Below the pieces are notes generated by a model, which was given only the letters and a program-made list of their open reading frames with translations, ran no database searches and had not been told where the DNA came from. The translations under genes were made by a program, and so were the position numbers. A stretch of 64,000 bases of DNA from Litoditis marina (taxonomy: Eukaryota; Nematoda; Chromadorea; Rhabditida; Rhabditidae), in NCBI GenBank assembly GCA_964036275.1, contig OZ038433.1, positions 35,311,336 through 35,375,335 on the forward strand. Reading direction: 5' to 3'. Below are positions 31,284 to 44,900 of the stretch, piece by piece (the first letter of the stretch is position 1; each line of letters opens with the position of its first letter).

Positions 31284-33017
31284 TTTTCGCAAGATTGCGG
31301 ACTTTCGAATGTATGCCAGTTTCTCAGAACCGATTTTCGAGATTTTGATAGAGAGAGAAATATAGAGAGATAGATACTCTAGCGTTGTGTGAAGCTACAT
31401 TGAGTGTGTGGTAAGCTTGATGACACAGTGACTCTTAGGATAGTCCGGCCCATAGAAGGTTTGTTTCTGGACCGATTTCTATTTTTCATTTTGTTATAAT
31501 TGTGAAAGATCACAGTTCAATATCAGAACAGTATATTGAGCTTTGATGTTTTCTGATCAATCAAAATTATAGAGAAACGTTCCCTTCAAGGTGGAAGGGG
31601 TATACCAACGGCGGTAGGCATATCGGACCTATATAACAATACAACGTCACTTCAGGTCTTGTTCACGTTAGTGTATCTGGCTGCTGTGGCCACCTTGCTG
31701 CTTCACTGCTGTCCGAACTTGGACTACACCTTCGAATTCTCCAACTATCTCTGGTCGTACACTTCGTCCGAATTCAGTATTCCACGGCAGATTATGGCAT
31801 TTGTTGACGAAAATTTGACACTTTCTGTTATAATTTCGTTCTTCTTCACCTATCTGATCATTATTCTCTATCTTCTCTGCACGGTTGGTCGTTTTAGGAG
31901 GACACCGGGAACTCTTGATTGAAAGAAGTAACTTCAATTACATGAATAATATATATGTTGTATCTTGATTCTTCGTGTATTTTTATTTCGTTCTTCCACC
32001 GAACACACATACAGCCTATATGCGTGGCCCACATCTAATCAGGAAAAAATATAGTTCGCTTTGGGCAAAAAAAATATAGTTCGCATATAGTTCGCTAGTT
32101 TTTTGCATTATCATACTCTGCTTTGTTCTGCTCATTAATTGAATTTCAGACCAGAAAAGTCTCCACCAGGGAGGTCCGCGTTACGATACAGGTATGAATC
32201 AGATGTTGTGGAATTATAGTGAACCCAGCAGAAACTCGAAAACGTGCACATCCACGAAATAGTGTTGCACCACTATACACAGTTTCTATAGAGACACTGA
32301 ACGAGTTTAGCTCGAACTTCAATTCGACTTATAAAAATGAAAACTCGATTTTTGTCCAAATTTGAAAACTTGGTTTTTCCCCAGAAAATATTTCAAATTT
32401 GAAAACTGGACACTTTGAACCGAGTTTCATTATTGACTTCATGAAAAGAGTTCTGATTTCAAACTTGCAGGCATGTGCTCTAGTGTTATTATACACAGTC
32501 GCATATTGTTATTGGTTCTTCATGCCCTTAATCCAAAATCCCTTGCTGTTCAATTTTGTTTGGACGATGTTATGGATTGCAATCAACGGGGTGCAGCCGG
32601 TGGTTTCGATATGTTTTAATCGGTAAGACTCTGAGAAACGCGGTGTTCCATCATTAAATGGTATTCGATGCCGAGCTGAAAAAAATGCCGAACAGTTTTA
32701 CCCTTTACCCTTTCAACCTGATAAAAGATTGAACTACCAAAATTGAGTTGACGAGCACAAGTCAGTGTATCACAATTTGTCTTCGTACCAGTGGCATGTG
32801 AGACCTCTAATGTTATAAAATGAACAACTAAACTAACTCACCACTTGGATGGCAGATGATTCCCGTAATACTGTTCGGATTGGGATAAAATGGATAAATT
32901 TCGTTTTACAGAAGACTGCGTGGAGTTTTGATAAAAGAAGTACGAAAGATAGTTGGCGCTTCCCCTACTACATCCAACCTGTTCGTGCTAACGAATTCCG
33001 TGGCCCCAAACAAATAA

Positions 33018-34740
33018 GATGTGCCCAGTAGGGTTATTATCGAGTATTCACTTGCCTAGGTTCTGGTCGTTATTGAATTGGTGACAAAGTAGTTATTAAT
33101 CCGATCCGACTGAAAAACTAGCATTCACACCATCAGGATATAAGTTCGAAAAAGTTGTTTACTCGTGTTCCAAACGAACTCATGTTTCTTTACTGTAACA
33201 TAACTCTCGGTTTACTAAATTGTCAATACTTGTATTGTGGTATGTAGTGTTGTGTTTAGAAATTTATTTATTGGGTTTATGGACTTCAACCTCCCATGTG
33301 AGGGATTATGGGAACTTGGGATGAAATAGCATACAAAACCAATTCGAGGTTTTCGCATTGCAAATTAAACCGAATATCCTTTTTCACATGACTATTGGAT
33401 GACTTTGAGCAGTTTATTACCAGTAATAGTTTTATTATAAGTAGCTTACTAACAGTACAATGAGTTTGATTTTTGAGCACATCTTGGTCGGAATACGGCA
33501 TCACCCTTTCGCGGTTGTGCCTAATGTTGTACTGCGTTAGGACTAAACATTTCAATGTTTGTTTTACTGTTGCGATGAGTGCTAACAAATATTCCAGAGT
33601 GTACAGAACACTCATAAAAACTTCAAAAACTACTTGTGAGAAATATGCATGGACTTTCTCATTATCGTGACCCGGTTGTATACTCGTACAGAGCTTGGAA
33701 AAAACTGCATCTGAGTTGTTATGCAGATATATGCCAACAGACTGTTTCCGACCTGGATATGCGCACGATGTGCTATCATGTCCAAGTTTGAGTTACTATT
33801 CAGTTAGATTCATCATGCAGTACTTAATATGATCTGTACACAGCCCCCTCCTCTATCGAAAGAAAACGATGGAGGTGATGATATACCATTGATCTATTGG
33901 AGTAAACATGAACATGCAAGAGTTTTCTCCAAACAGCGAGTGTACTGAAATGTGATATAGTTGTGTTTTATCTTGTTTCAAGGTGACAGGAATCAATATA
34001 ACCATTGGTCTTTGTCTGTGTCGCGAAAACAAATAAAGAACGCAAAATGTACAGACTAACTGACAAATTCTCTTTAGTTTGCTGATATGTTATCTTAAAT
34101 CACATATTTTGTGTTATACTCTCATGATACATTCATTTCACGTTCAGAATAAGTTATAATAGTATGAAACATTCTCAGAATCAGCCGCCTTGATAGTACT
34201 TCTCTTTATAGAAATGAAGAAGTACTTATTTTCTTCTATATTCATTTCGAGTATAGGTTTTCAACATGTGGAGCGGTGATCATCCTGCACGTGACAAATA
34301 GTATTATCACAGCTTCTTCTTGACGTATTTTGACGTATTTATTGACAAGATCGAACTCATATTCCCACGTGCATTATGAAAATTGATGAAAATGCTAATT
34401 CCCGGTTTCTTGCTGGAAATCGATTTGATTGTTTTTTATTGAATTTAATTGATGTGTTTGAATGGATGAACTAACTCACCTATTACATCATACATGTTGC
34501 TTTCGTTGAAGTATTTGATCATAATCCATTTATTTAAAGATCACGACCACTTGAAGAATGACGAGTAAGTTGTCCAATCATAACGCTTCAGTCCTTTTAA
34601 CTGCAATACATTTTTCAATTGCAGTTTAAAGGACCGTTGACACGGGCTTGGTCCACATAATCGTCCTGCTTTAAACAGATTTAGCATGAACAAATTGTGA
34701 ACATAAGCTTCGCTTGTTTTTATTTAAAAAATTTTTAGGA
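33018..34740. other. Gene-free stretch between the receptor array and the P450
   Basis: AT-rich DNA without a credible exon on either strand. Short open frames at 33286-33670 overlap on both strands and have no recognisable content. A TTAA MITE lies at 34571-34674. Confidence 0.5.
34571..34674. mobile_element. TTAA MITE family, copy A (left end lost)
   Basis: The core AAACTGCAATTGAAAAATGT (read on the minus strand) and the right end ATAATCGTCCTGCTTTAA match copies at 48932 and 57982. The left terminal repeat is degraded. Confidence 0.7.
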
Positions 34741-36730
34741 ATGTTACTTCTTCTTCTAATTTTACCCGTCATAACTGTTTGGATATTCCGCGAGATGTAC
34801 TGGAAAACAAGACACTTACCACCTGGTTGGTTACTTTCATTTAGCACTACAAAAACACATTGCTCTGTTGAATTTACCTTGATCAATTCATCACACAACT
34901 TTGGTATCGCTATGTAGCTAAATTGAAACGTAATTTTTCGAATAATAGATTGTTTCCGAAACGGTATTGCTTTTCACTAAAACAAAAGTTGCATCTTGTA
35001 AAAAACGCAGGACGAAGTTCAAAGGACACACACCAGATGAACCGACTGAATCTCAGCTATCTTATCCAGTGGTTTCTATTACGTTTCGGTAAAAAATATG
35101 TTTAGGGTGTATCACAGGTGTGAAGAATACAATAGGATGAAATAGAGATGACTGATAAGCAGTGTATCCTAAAGAATTTCATAATATTCGATAGACGATC
35201 AAAGATCAAGGATTAATGTGGTACTGCTACAATTCGGTTTCATGTCGATTACCCCCCTCGACTAAAAGAGGTCAATTCAATTGGCGAGACAACCAGTAGA
35301 ATGGCACCCGGGGTAGGTAAGCGGTATGTCTTTGAATGGCGGCAAGCGTTTGATTATGTTCTGCGCATCCCTAATTGGCATACTATCAAACAGGGAGCGG
35401 AATTTGAAAATAAAAGTTAGCTTACTAGTTACACTGTAATTCTCAAAGTAAACGAAAACTTGTAGTGAATACATCATTTCAAAGCATGGGGACTCAGGAA
35501 AACGATCACATGTTTTGTAGATGCTGTAGTTTTTCCTTGTGGTGTGTAAATAAGGGTAAGCTCATGTAAAGTGATACAAACTTGGAGAATAAGAAAAAAG
35601 AGTATAAAAATTAGTACGTTTTGCCTCTACCCCAAACTTAATCGAATGCAGTGTCCCGGATGGAGCTAAACTTTCAGTTAATAACTAATCCTACCACCAC
35701 ACTTTGAAGGAACTTCATCAGGGTTATGAATAGAGCCGAAGGTTTGCAATTTAACAGTGAATATTTACATTTAAGAACTAGAAGAGTTCTGACGCTAGTC
35801 AAAAATGCTAGGGAAGCTTTCATATAATCCGTTTCTATTCTACGTAACTTACATAACTAACTCGTGCTCAGAGTTTCTGTTGAAAAAAATTGAAAAAAGA
35901 CAGAGCGATAAAGTTGTGAGAAAGTGTTATGTAGATTCTGTATCAACGCCACTAGGTGATTTTATTTTGTTCAACCTGAGTTGCGAATTCGGAGCCAACT
36001 CCGTACGACACCTCACTTCAGCAGGCCATATAACGGGCGCGAAACTAGCGTAAATCAAAATTTTTACTACGATAGCACGTAGTCAATAACAATCCAAGAT
36101 TGTGCATCTTTCGTTGGTTTCCCTAATTTTCAGAGGGGTTCCAACCTGGAATGTTGATTTCACATAAAGCTCGTCGATTGTTGAAGCGAGTAAGCAAGTG
36201 TAGTTCAAGATAAACTACAGTTGCAACCCCAACCAGTATACTTGTTCGGACAACATAGCTTTCTGTTCTAAGTATTACATTGTTAGCAGCGTAGATTGTT
36301 TAGTGGATCACTCATGTCTAAATCAACTATAACGAACACCAATAACGCTTAGTCAGTAGTGATCTCACCAAAGTTTTGTGAAAGTTCAACCGTCGTAATA
36401 GTCTCAATTGATGGGTCAGTATCCGCGATCGGCTTGTACGGTTCTTAGATTGAACGTAAGCACACTTAGTCTCGTCTCATTGACTTTAGTTTGATATAGA
36501 TCGGTTGATATAGGACTAGCACAAAAATATCCTATAATGTTTCATGTTTGTATGCGTTGCTCTTTCATGATGATCAGCATCAGCAGCTGAATTTTCAGTG
36601 ATGATAAACATAAGCGGCTTGATTTTGTTTATTCGTGAAGGAAAGTGTGCGATAATCCAGAAGACTACCCACAAAAATAAAAATAAACATTTGTTATTCA
36701 ATCATTACGATGAGGTGATTTCTTTATTCA

Positions 36731-36919
36731 ACCCGGTATTTTATTGACCCTATCAGTTAAACATTAACCAGGTTACTTGGTTAACCCTTTTGTTAACCAC
36801 TTGTTAACGGTTAACCCCTAATTTCCCCCAAAAGACATTGTAAAAAAAAAAGGGTCAACAAAAGGGTTAACCAGTTAACCCGGGTAAGGTTTCCTGATAG
36901 GGTTAACGAAATACCGGGT
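36731..36919. mobile_element. GGTTAACC-rich palindromic MITE in P450 intron 1
   Basis: The ends ACCCGGTATTTTATTGACCC and inverse-like CGAAATACCGGGT bound about 189 bp full of GGTTAACC motifs in both orientations. Flanks share little else. Non-coding foldback element. Confidence 0.75.
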
Positions 36920-39900
36920 TCCTGATGGAATTGGCCTTCCTATGAACTCCATTTGAAAAGTTATGAAACTAGAAAATAATTCTCAAAAAATGAAGAGTTC
37001 TCATTCACTGAACTATCGTAGTTAAAGTATTAATAATGACAGTCTCGCGCCCAAATATTGTTATCTTGATGGAAAGCTAAAGTTCGGTATTCCGTATTTT
37101 GTACACGCACGATGATAAAGTACTGAATGTTATATATTTACTGAAATGATTCAAGAATCATTTCATAATGTTTGTACTATATTTTTGCAGCTTTTCAACT
37201 GTGTGATTGTCATAGGTAACTATAGAGTAGTTCAAAAATGTATCGCTCACCCTATAAGATTTCTAAGTAATCTTTTACGCTCTGTGACTTAATAAATGTA
37301 CACTAGCTAGCTTTCCATTACCATGACTGTCACCCCTGGTACCAATTAAGAGAGACGACCATCGAACACCTCTGGTACTAATTAAGAGAGACGACCATCA
37401 GGGGGTGAAGGAAGGGGGGGAATCGACGTAAGACCCTACAATTCCACCTAGGATTTTATACTCATCGTAAAACAGTACGTTAATAAGATCATACGTATGA
37501 GTGAAATATTTTTTTTGGTAGTTCACAGTTGGTTAACAGGCCCTACACCTCTTCCTCTTATTGGAAACATGCTGTCAGTGATCTGGCATCAGCCTGGATA
37601 CAATGCTTTTCTACAGTACAAAGAACAATATGGTTCGATGTTCACGTTCTGGCTCGGTGAGTCTGCATACATGTTCATCATTTTTCAAAACTTGTGCTGC
37701 ATGGGTCGATTGGCTGGGAGTTCACCGTTTGAAGGTTTTCGTTCATCTTACTGTCATTATTTCTATCTGCCCACTTTGACCGTATTGATTATCCTAAAAA
37801 AACTCATTCATGATTTCTTTGAGGAACCACACCTATGATCATCCTAACCGATTATGAACTTATGAAGGAGACATTCGTGAAAGATGGAGATTCATACGTG
37901 GACAAATTCAAACTTGGAGATTTGAATGAGGCAATTCGTGGTAGGCGAAACTATTTTCTTTTGTTATTTTGTCGATGTATAGATGTTTTAATTTCGAACA
38001 AAGAACAAAACAAAGAGAAAGTGTAGTCTCGCTCTAATAGTTATACAGTTAATCAATGAAACACTCAGAACATGAAATGTTATGTTTCGATTATCTAATT
38101 TGTTTTCCATCGTCCATTTACCATTTTCCGTTATTTTGACTAACGCAACTGAATCTAGAAACATCATAATCGAAGCTTTGAGGCGACATGAATGGGGTTG
38201 TTCGCCAAATTATTCCGATGGGATGGAAACATTCTGAACATGATCTCAGTGTAACAATATGAAGATAGAAAGATAAAACCTGGAAAGGGGGGATTGGAAC
38301 ACTTTAGCTGTGATTTCATCTAGGTGGGGACTACGGCATCTTCGATACAAACGGTGAAATGTGGAGAGATCACCGTCGATTTGCCCTCCATCAATTGAGA
38401 GATCTGGGCCTGGGGAAGAACGAAATGGAACATCGGGTCGGTGTGAAGCGTATTACTTTCTTTAATTGAACCGAACTGTGATATGGAAGTTTATTTGTGT
38501 GCTGACGTTTCGGCGTGGCACAGAAAGTAACGATCCTAAGTTTTTTTCAGCGCGACTGGGAATCACGGTCCGTATTCCCAACAGAAATGCATGTTTCACA
38601 AGCAGTTTTCTTCCCCCTCCCTCCAAGAAGTTTCTCGCATTCTTTTCTCATCGATCGTGTTACAGATATTGCTGGAGGTTGATGAAATCATCGAAAACAT
38701 CCGGGCGTCACCAGAATAAGTCGAACTAAGGGTGAATTCGGAACTCCCTCCTCTGCTAGGTTGTCAATGAAAATATTGCTTTAGCAGCGTCAAGTTTTCT
38801 TCTTGGTTTGATAAACGTTAAAGTTCCTACGAATAAACAACAACAAAAATGTTTTTCTTCTTTCATGTCGACTTTTCTTCCAAGTAACGGCAGAGCTCTC
38901 GTTTTAGGACCACATCCGACATGCCACGGCCAGTGTAATCAATCAGTTATTGGTTGGCTACCGATTCGGAAAAGTAGGTTACAATTTCGTAGATAAATTC
39001 TATATCTATTAGGTAGTAAATGTTTGTGTTGTTACGTTGGTGTTCCAATAGTCAACACAAAAAAATTCTCCGGATTCTCACATGTGTCCCCGATTTCACG
39101 GGGTTTAATTAACTTTCTCATCTGGAAGCTGGAACAAAACAGTTTAGCTCCGTTTTGCAATAGTGTTTTGCTAATTATGGATACCAAAGAATCAATGGAC
39201 TGTTGAGATGCGTACCATTACTCAGTATAGATGTAATTACTTTTTGTTATTTCTTTCAGGATAGTTGAAAAAAAACAGCGAAATTGTATGCATCTTTCAG
39301 GAACATGAAGTGGAGTTTCAGAAACTAATGAAACTACTACAACAACAAATGGAACAGGAGGGAAATCCCCTCATTTTTCTTGTGGTCATCTACTCTTGGA
39401 CACGACAGTTACCCTACTTCAAAACGATTTGGAAAAAGTACGTTATCCAAACAACTCAACTATTTCTAACTTGTTAGCTGAAGTTTTACTAAAAATGACC
39501 TTCAACGGCTGCTTTATTGACCACCGATATTTTTTTCAGAGTCGATGATTTTAGAGTTGGAGTTTTCGAATTTTTCCAACAACAAATAAGAGAGCACGAG
39601 AAAGAGGTAGGGCAATCCACCACCAATTTTGTTATTCAGAGATTGATTAGACTATTTCAAAAAACTTAGTTTCACTAGCTCTAGAGTATATTGACGCAAA
39701 AACTTCCTCGTAGACAATAAGCTAATAGTTCAATCCTGGTTCGCTTATATCTTGTGGCCTGTTTTGCAGACAAACTTGACCGAAAGCGAGTCTGGTGACT
39801 TTGTGGAAGCATTTCTGAAAGAAAAAAATACGCGAAGAGCAAGGCGATGATCAACCCTTCTGGCAAGTCTAAACTCATAGATCTTTTGTAGATCACTAAA

Positions 39901-40070
39901 AAAACATTACTTCTTTACTGATGTATTCTTTCTCACCCTATCATTCGCAAGAAACTCAGTATCGACAGTTGTTTTAGCACAAACATAGAGACTAATTATG
40001 TGTGTACTGGAATGTGTAAAGCAAATCCTGACAGTCTGACAGTACAGCCCCTATCCAACCCACATTGAAA

Positions 40071-40190
40071 CCTGTCTGCCCATGGCATGCCCAAAAGTTG
40101 CCCATGACTTGACGACAAAAATTTTTTGGCAGTGCCCGGTACATGCCATGGGCACCCCTGACCAAAAGCTGCCCGAAACCTGCCAGAAAG
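40071..40190. repeat. TGCCCATGGCATG inverted repeat
   Basis: TGCCCATGGCATGCCC and GGTACATGCCATGGGCA pair as inverted copies. Related phrases (GCCATGGGCAGC, TTGCCCGAAAAATGCCAG) occur at 45745-45795, so the two may be parts of one dispersed family. Within the long P450 intron. Confidence 0.5.
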
Positions 40191-40530
40191 TGCGTAGGGG
40201 CACTGACCTACTCAGAACGCTTTTTTACCATAACATTATTGGAAACTAATTTAAAACAACCAGAATATAATATTTATGATCGCCAAAGCCACTGAGAGTG
40301 GCAAAACAACAATAGGCTAAACAAAAAGCTCATAATTGTATCATAAATACAACTTAAATTACCAATAGGCATTACACGGCGATTACTAGCATTAATACCA
40401 GTAAATAAACTGAAAACAAACATAACATCACAATAGAATAACTACTTACGTTTACTTACAACATCTCAGACAAAAAAAACACTATGAACGACATGAATAT
40501 CCACAAAAAACTAATTTCTTTTGCAAACTA

Positions 40531-41992
40531 CCTCGACCCAGCTCTCTCTCTCTCTCTCCCTCTACCTGGAACCACCTCTCTCTCTCTCCCTCGACCCAGC
40601 TCTCTCTCTCTCTCCCCCTCTACCTGGAATCACCTCTCTCTCTCTCCCTCTACCTGGAATCACCTCTCTCTCCCCCTCTACCTGGAACCACCTCTCTCTC
40701 TCTCCCTCGACCCAGCTCTCTCTCTCTCTCTCCCTCTACCTGGAACCACCTCTCTCTCTCTCCCTCTACCTGGAATCACCTCTCTCTCTCTCTCTCTACC
40801 TGGAACCACCTCTCTCTCTCTCCCTCGACCCAGCTCTCTCTCTCTCTCTCCCTCTACCTGGAACCACCTCTCTCTCTCTCTCTCTACCTGGAACCACCTC
40901 TCTCTCTCTCCCTCGACCCAGCTCTCTCTCTCTCTCTCTCCCTCTACCTGGAACCACCTCTCTCTCTCTCCCTCTACCTGGAATCACCTCTCTCTCCCCC
41001 TCTACCTGGAACCACCTCTCTCTCTCTCCCTCGACCCAGCTCTCTCTCTCTCTCTCCCTCTACCTGGAACCACCTCTCTCTCTCTCCCTCTACCTGGAAT
41101 CACCTCTCTCTCCCCCTCTACCTGGAACCACCTCTCTCTCTCTCCCTCGACCCAGCTCTCTCTCTCTCTCTCCCTCTACCTGGAACCACCTCTCTCTCTC
41201 TCCCTCTACCCAGCTCTCTCTCTCTCTCCCCCTCTACCTGGAATCACCTCTCTCTCTCTCCCTCTACCTGGAATCACCTCTCTCTCCCCCTCTACCTGGA
41301 ACCACCTCTCTCTCTCTCCCTCGACCCAGCTCTCTCTCTCTCTCTCCCTCTACCTGGAACCACCTCTCTCTCTCTCCCTCTACCTGGAACCACCTCTCTC
41401 TCTCTCTCTCTACCTGGAACCACCTCTCTCTCTCTCCCTCGACCCAGCTCTCTCTCTCTCTCTCCCTCTACCTGGAACCACCTCTCTCTCTCTCTCTCTA
41501 CCTGGAACCACCTCTCTCTCTCTCCCTCGACCCAGCTCTCTCTCTCTCTCTCTCCCTCTACCTGGAACCACCTCTCTCTCTCTCTCTCTACCTGGAACCA
41601 CCTCTCTCTCTCTCCCTCGACCCAGCTCTCTCTCTCTCTCTCTCTCCCTCTACCTGGAACCACCTCTCTCTCTCTCTCTCTCTACCTGGAACCACCTCTC
41701 TCTCTCTCCCTCGACCCAGCTCTCTCTCTCTCCCTCTACCTGGAACCACCTCTCTCTCTCTCTCTCTACCTGGAACCACCTCTCTCTCTCTCCCTCGACC
41801 CAGCTCTCTCTCTCTCTCTCTCCCTCTACCTGGAACCACCTCTCTCTCTCTCTCTCTACCTGGAACCACCTCTCTCTCTCTCCCTCGACCCAGCTCTCTC
41901 TCTCTCTCTCTCCCTCTACCTGGAACCACCTCTCTCTCTCTCTCTCTCTCTACCTGGAACCACCTCCATTCCCCCTCTCTCTCTCTCTCTCG
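40531..41992. repeat. 1.45-kb CT-rich minisatellite
   Basis: Two modules alternate: CTACCTGGAACCACCT plus a CT run, and TCGACCCAGCT plus a CT run, each ending in CCCTC. A variant CTACCTGGAATCACCT is interspersed, mainly in the first third. The purine/pyrimidine asymmetry is almost complete: the plus strand is nearly all C and T. Because units lack stop codons, several frames on both strands stay open for hundreds of codons, but the peptides are frame-shifted repeats and not a gene. The array lies in the 6-kb intron of the P450 pseudogene. Confidence 0.95.
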
Positions 41993-41999
41993 CCTGCTT

Positions 42000-44900
42000 A
42001 AGAACAGCTAGAACGGGGAGGGAGACCAAAATGTACCGAAATAGGAAGTTATGTAAAAAAACACCAACTGAAACAAAAGACAAATCCGTGCCACACTGTC
42101 TGCTTGTTGATGAGACGTCATTGGAATTGCAGCGGCACTCTTCTTTGTACGAATCTCACAACTGAAAGGAGGATTGGAAAATTCGGCAAACACTTCCACT
42201 CTTTTTCCAACCATAGTCGTGAATAAAGTATCTAGTGAAGATTAGATCAAACGTCGGGCACGTTCCTCGATGAAACCACACTGACCACGTTAATGAAGCT
42301 CACAGAAGACTGTGTCAAACTCAAAAGTAACTAGATATGAGATATCCATTCAGTATTCAACAAAAAGAGCCGGTTTTCGAAATGTAGCATAGCTTCACTG
42401 ATAGAATGAGTGTAGTGTCTCAAGAAATAATCTTCTTCAGCATATCCCAGTAAGGCTGGGTTCAGACTACGCGCCTCCAACTCGAGCCTCTGCATCCAGA
42501 TGCAGCGGCAAAAAATAGCAAAGGCTGCCTTCCTGAAAAAAGCCGCTGCATCTGGATTTGGAGGCTCAAAGCCGCTGGGTTTTTTTTGATAAAAGTATGA
42601 ACCTACTTGGAGGAACCTACAATCACCCCCCACCCCTAGGGGGGTGATTGTACAACGTCCTTCTTTACTGCAGGTTTGGATTGAGTGGGGGGCGATTGTT
42701 AAACAGGTCCGGGGTTGTACTATGTGGTTGACCATAAAAGCTTCGAGACTTTCAGTTTCAGTATGAGAAATGAAATAGAAAAGTTTTTTGTTTTCTTCTG
42801 CCCCCCCCCCCCCACTAAGGGTGGGTTTAGATGTTTAGGAGACAGATTGGATTAATCAGCTATTTTATCTGATATCCTATCGAGACCACTGTCAATCGAG
42901 TAAAAGGAGGATACACTAATTTTACCAAATTGATACTTAGAGGTAGTTATGGGGGACCCCACCGTACCGTACCTCATTAAATGCTCGAAAATATTCGAAA
43001 TTTCGACTCGAAAAAATGTGGAAATTTACGGTTCTCAAATTTATATTCGAAACTCGAACTTTCTAAATCAGCAAATTTTAAAAGCTGAAAACTGCACAGC
43101 ACTAAAAACCAAATTCAGCATGGAAGATGACATTCGAACATCGAACACATGAGAGTCACATGGCATAGACTAGGAAAGCGTGTTCTAGGGCAAACTTTTC
43201 ACGCAAAATTTAACGTGGTGGAGCAAAGTGGTAGATTAATTTGAACATAGTTTGATCAAAATTGATGGCGTTTAACAGTTAAACTTCATCTTCCTTTGAA
43301 TTGGTCAAATTAAATAAACTCACTTGAAAATGAGAGAGGAACTCCGGCGGTTCGCCCGTTTGGAACTACATCCATCTATCTGTAAGGAGTTATATAATCA
43401 ATAAACAATTAGTGCACAATAGAATATCAACTGAATCCTCAATCACTACAGAGAATTCGGAACCGACTGTCAATGTTCCTTCATCGATTCTTCAACTAGA
43501 CAACAAGTAATTATTCCTCTCTCTCTCTTCCTCTTCTATATATTGGCCAAGCTGAAGATAATAGACCTTGTTGCCACCGGAAACTTATCAGAAGAATGTC
43601 GACTGAGAACTATGTACATTAAGCCTGATGGGGGAATACAAAAACAAGATTTTTACGACAGTGACACCTTACTGGTGTGCGTTTTGATGGCATGCTCAAG
43701 CATGTTAGCAGCCGGCTGACTAGCCCAACATTTGTAAGAATGAGGTGATTTAACGCTAATTTTTCTTGACTAAAACGGCTTAGGGGACCTCATAGTCATG
43801 TATAAAAATCTGGTCATACGTAAAATACCCTTTTATTTTGATGTTGACTCATGCTCACTTATGCCCGATTTTGACCGGAGCATGCTCACTTTTTGGGGTA
43901 ATTTTACAGATTCTCAGTAAAATTGAAACAATTTCATGTTTCTTCAATGACATATGCTTACTTTTTGGGGATGCTCATGCTCACTTTTTTCGACCTGATG
44001 TGAACCTTTTTTACATATGAATCTGGTATCCGAGATAACCGAACCAGAGAAGCCACATAGTATATGCTCACTTTGAGATCTCGGTTCTTTACAGTAAACA
44101 AAAACATAACACTTTGCATTTGGAACCACTGCGCTCATTCGCTGATTAGCCAACAAATGACGCCTCGTTCCAACATTTGTAATCAACGGGCTCACGAAAG
44201 TTCAACTCAAGACAACTGAAACTATTCAGCTCGACTCACCTAGTTTAATTTTAAAACTCGTCAAGAACCCATCGCCATCGATCCAGGATTCCACCACGAA
44301 GCAGCGAAGGTAGAGCTGCCCAGCAGCTCAAATACCAGCACGAACCTATCTGTAATGGATGTAACTCAAAACTAATAGCATGTAAAGAATCATATTATCA
44401 TAAGTAAAATAGTTGAATGTCAGTCTTGATTAATGAGAGGATGGCGTAACTTTTAAAACGAGTACAAGAGACAAGAATCAAGTAAACTTCGCGAACTTCG
44501 TCCTTCTATCGTCTTTTCAACCGTTTTCGCTTCAATAATAAACATGAGGCCAAGGAAAATAGTAGAAACAAGTAAGGATCAGCGCCACAGTTTGAATGTT
44601 TGAAAGAGTATTTTACCTATTATTATCACACTGTATTCTAGCAAGCAACGCACGGATTTGGAAAATTACATGCAAATGAACAGCCCGTTACTATAAACCG
44701 GCCACTCCCCTCTAAAAAACTAAGCAATCTGAAATTTTGAATATAAATTTCCCAAAAAAGACCCCTCTTATTCTGTTTTATCAAGCACTGTCTGCCATCC
44801 CCTGAGCGCAGATGTCATGCTCATGCACTTCGCAAAGCTGGCACATATTCAAACAATGAGATGAGCATGAGACTATCCTAAGAAAATACGATCCTACGAA

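Larger units (their letters stand above)
30236..33017 (+). pseudogene. Srt-like receptor copy 3 lacking the TM2 exon
   Basis: Exons present: 30236-30319 (E1), 30995-31126 (E3), 31656-31883 (E4), 32150-32191 (E5), 32471-32622 (E6) and 32912-33017 (E7, TAA). Each has the same length and phase as in copies 1 and 2, and splice sites look good. Exon 2 is missing: the intron passes from sequence matching copy 1 near 9118 to sequence matching 9965, so a deletion removed the 150-bp exon. Because that exon is phase 0-0, E1-E3 splicing would still give an open frame of 247 codons, but without TM2 the receptor topology would be broken. It could be a recent pseudogene or an unusual six-TM product. A 435-bp MITE sits 12 bp upstream of exon 3. 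Confidence 0.7.

Noticed and set aside
40484..42011. Open frames of about 500 codons on plus and over 100 on minus (Ser/Leu/Pro-rich or Arg/Glu/Gly-rich).
   Set aside because: They are translations of the CT-rich minisatellite. Several frames are open at once and each shows the other repeat peptides shifted; there is no start context, splice structure or family match.
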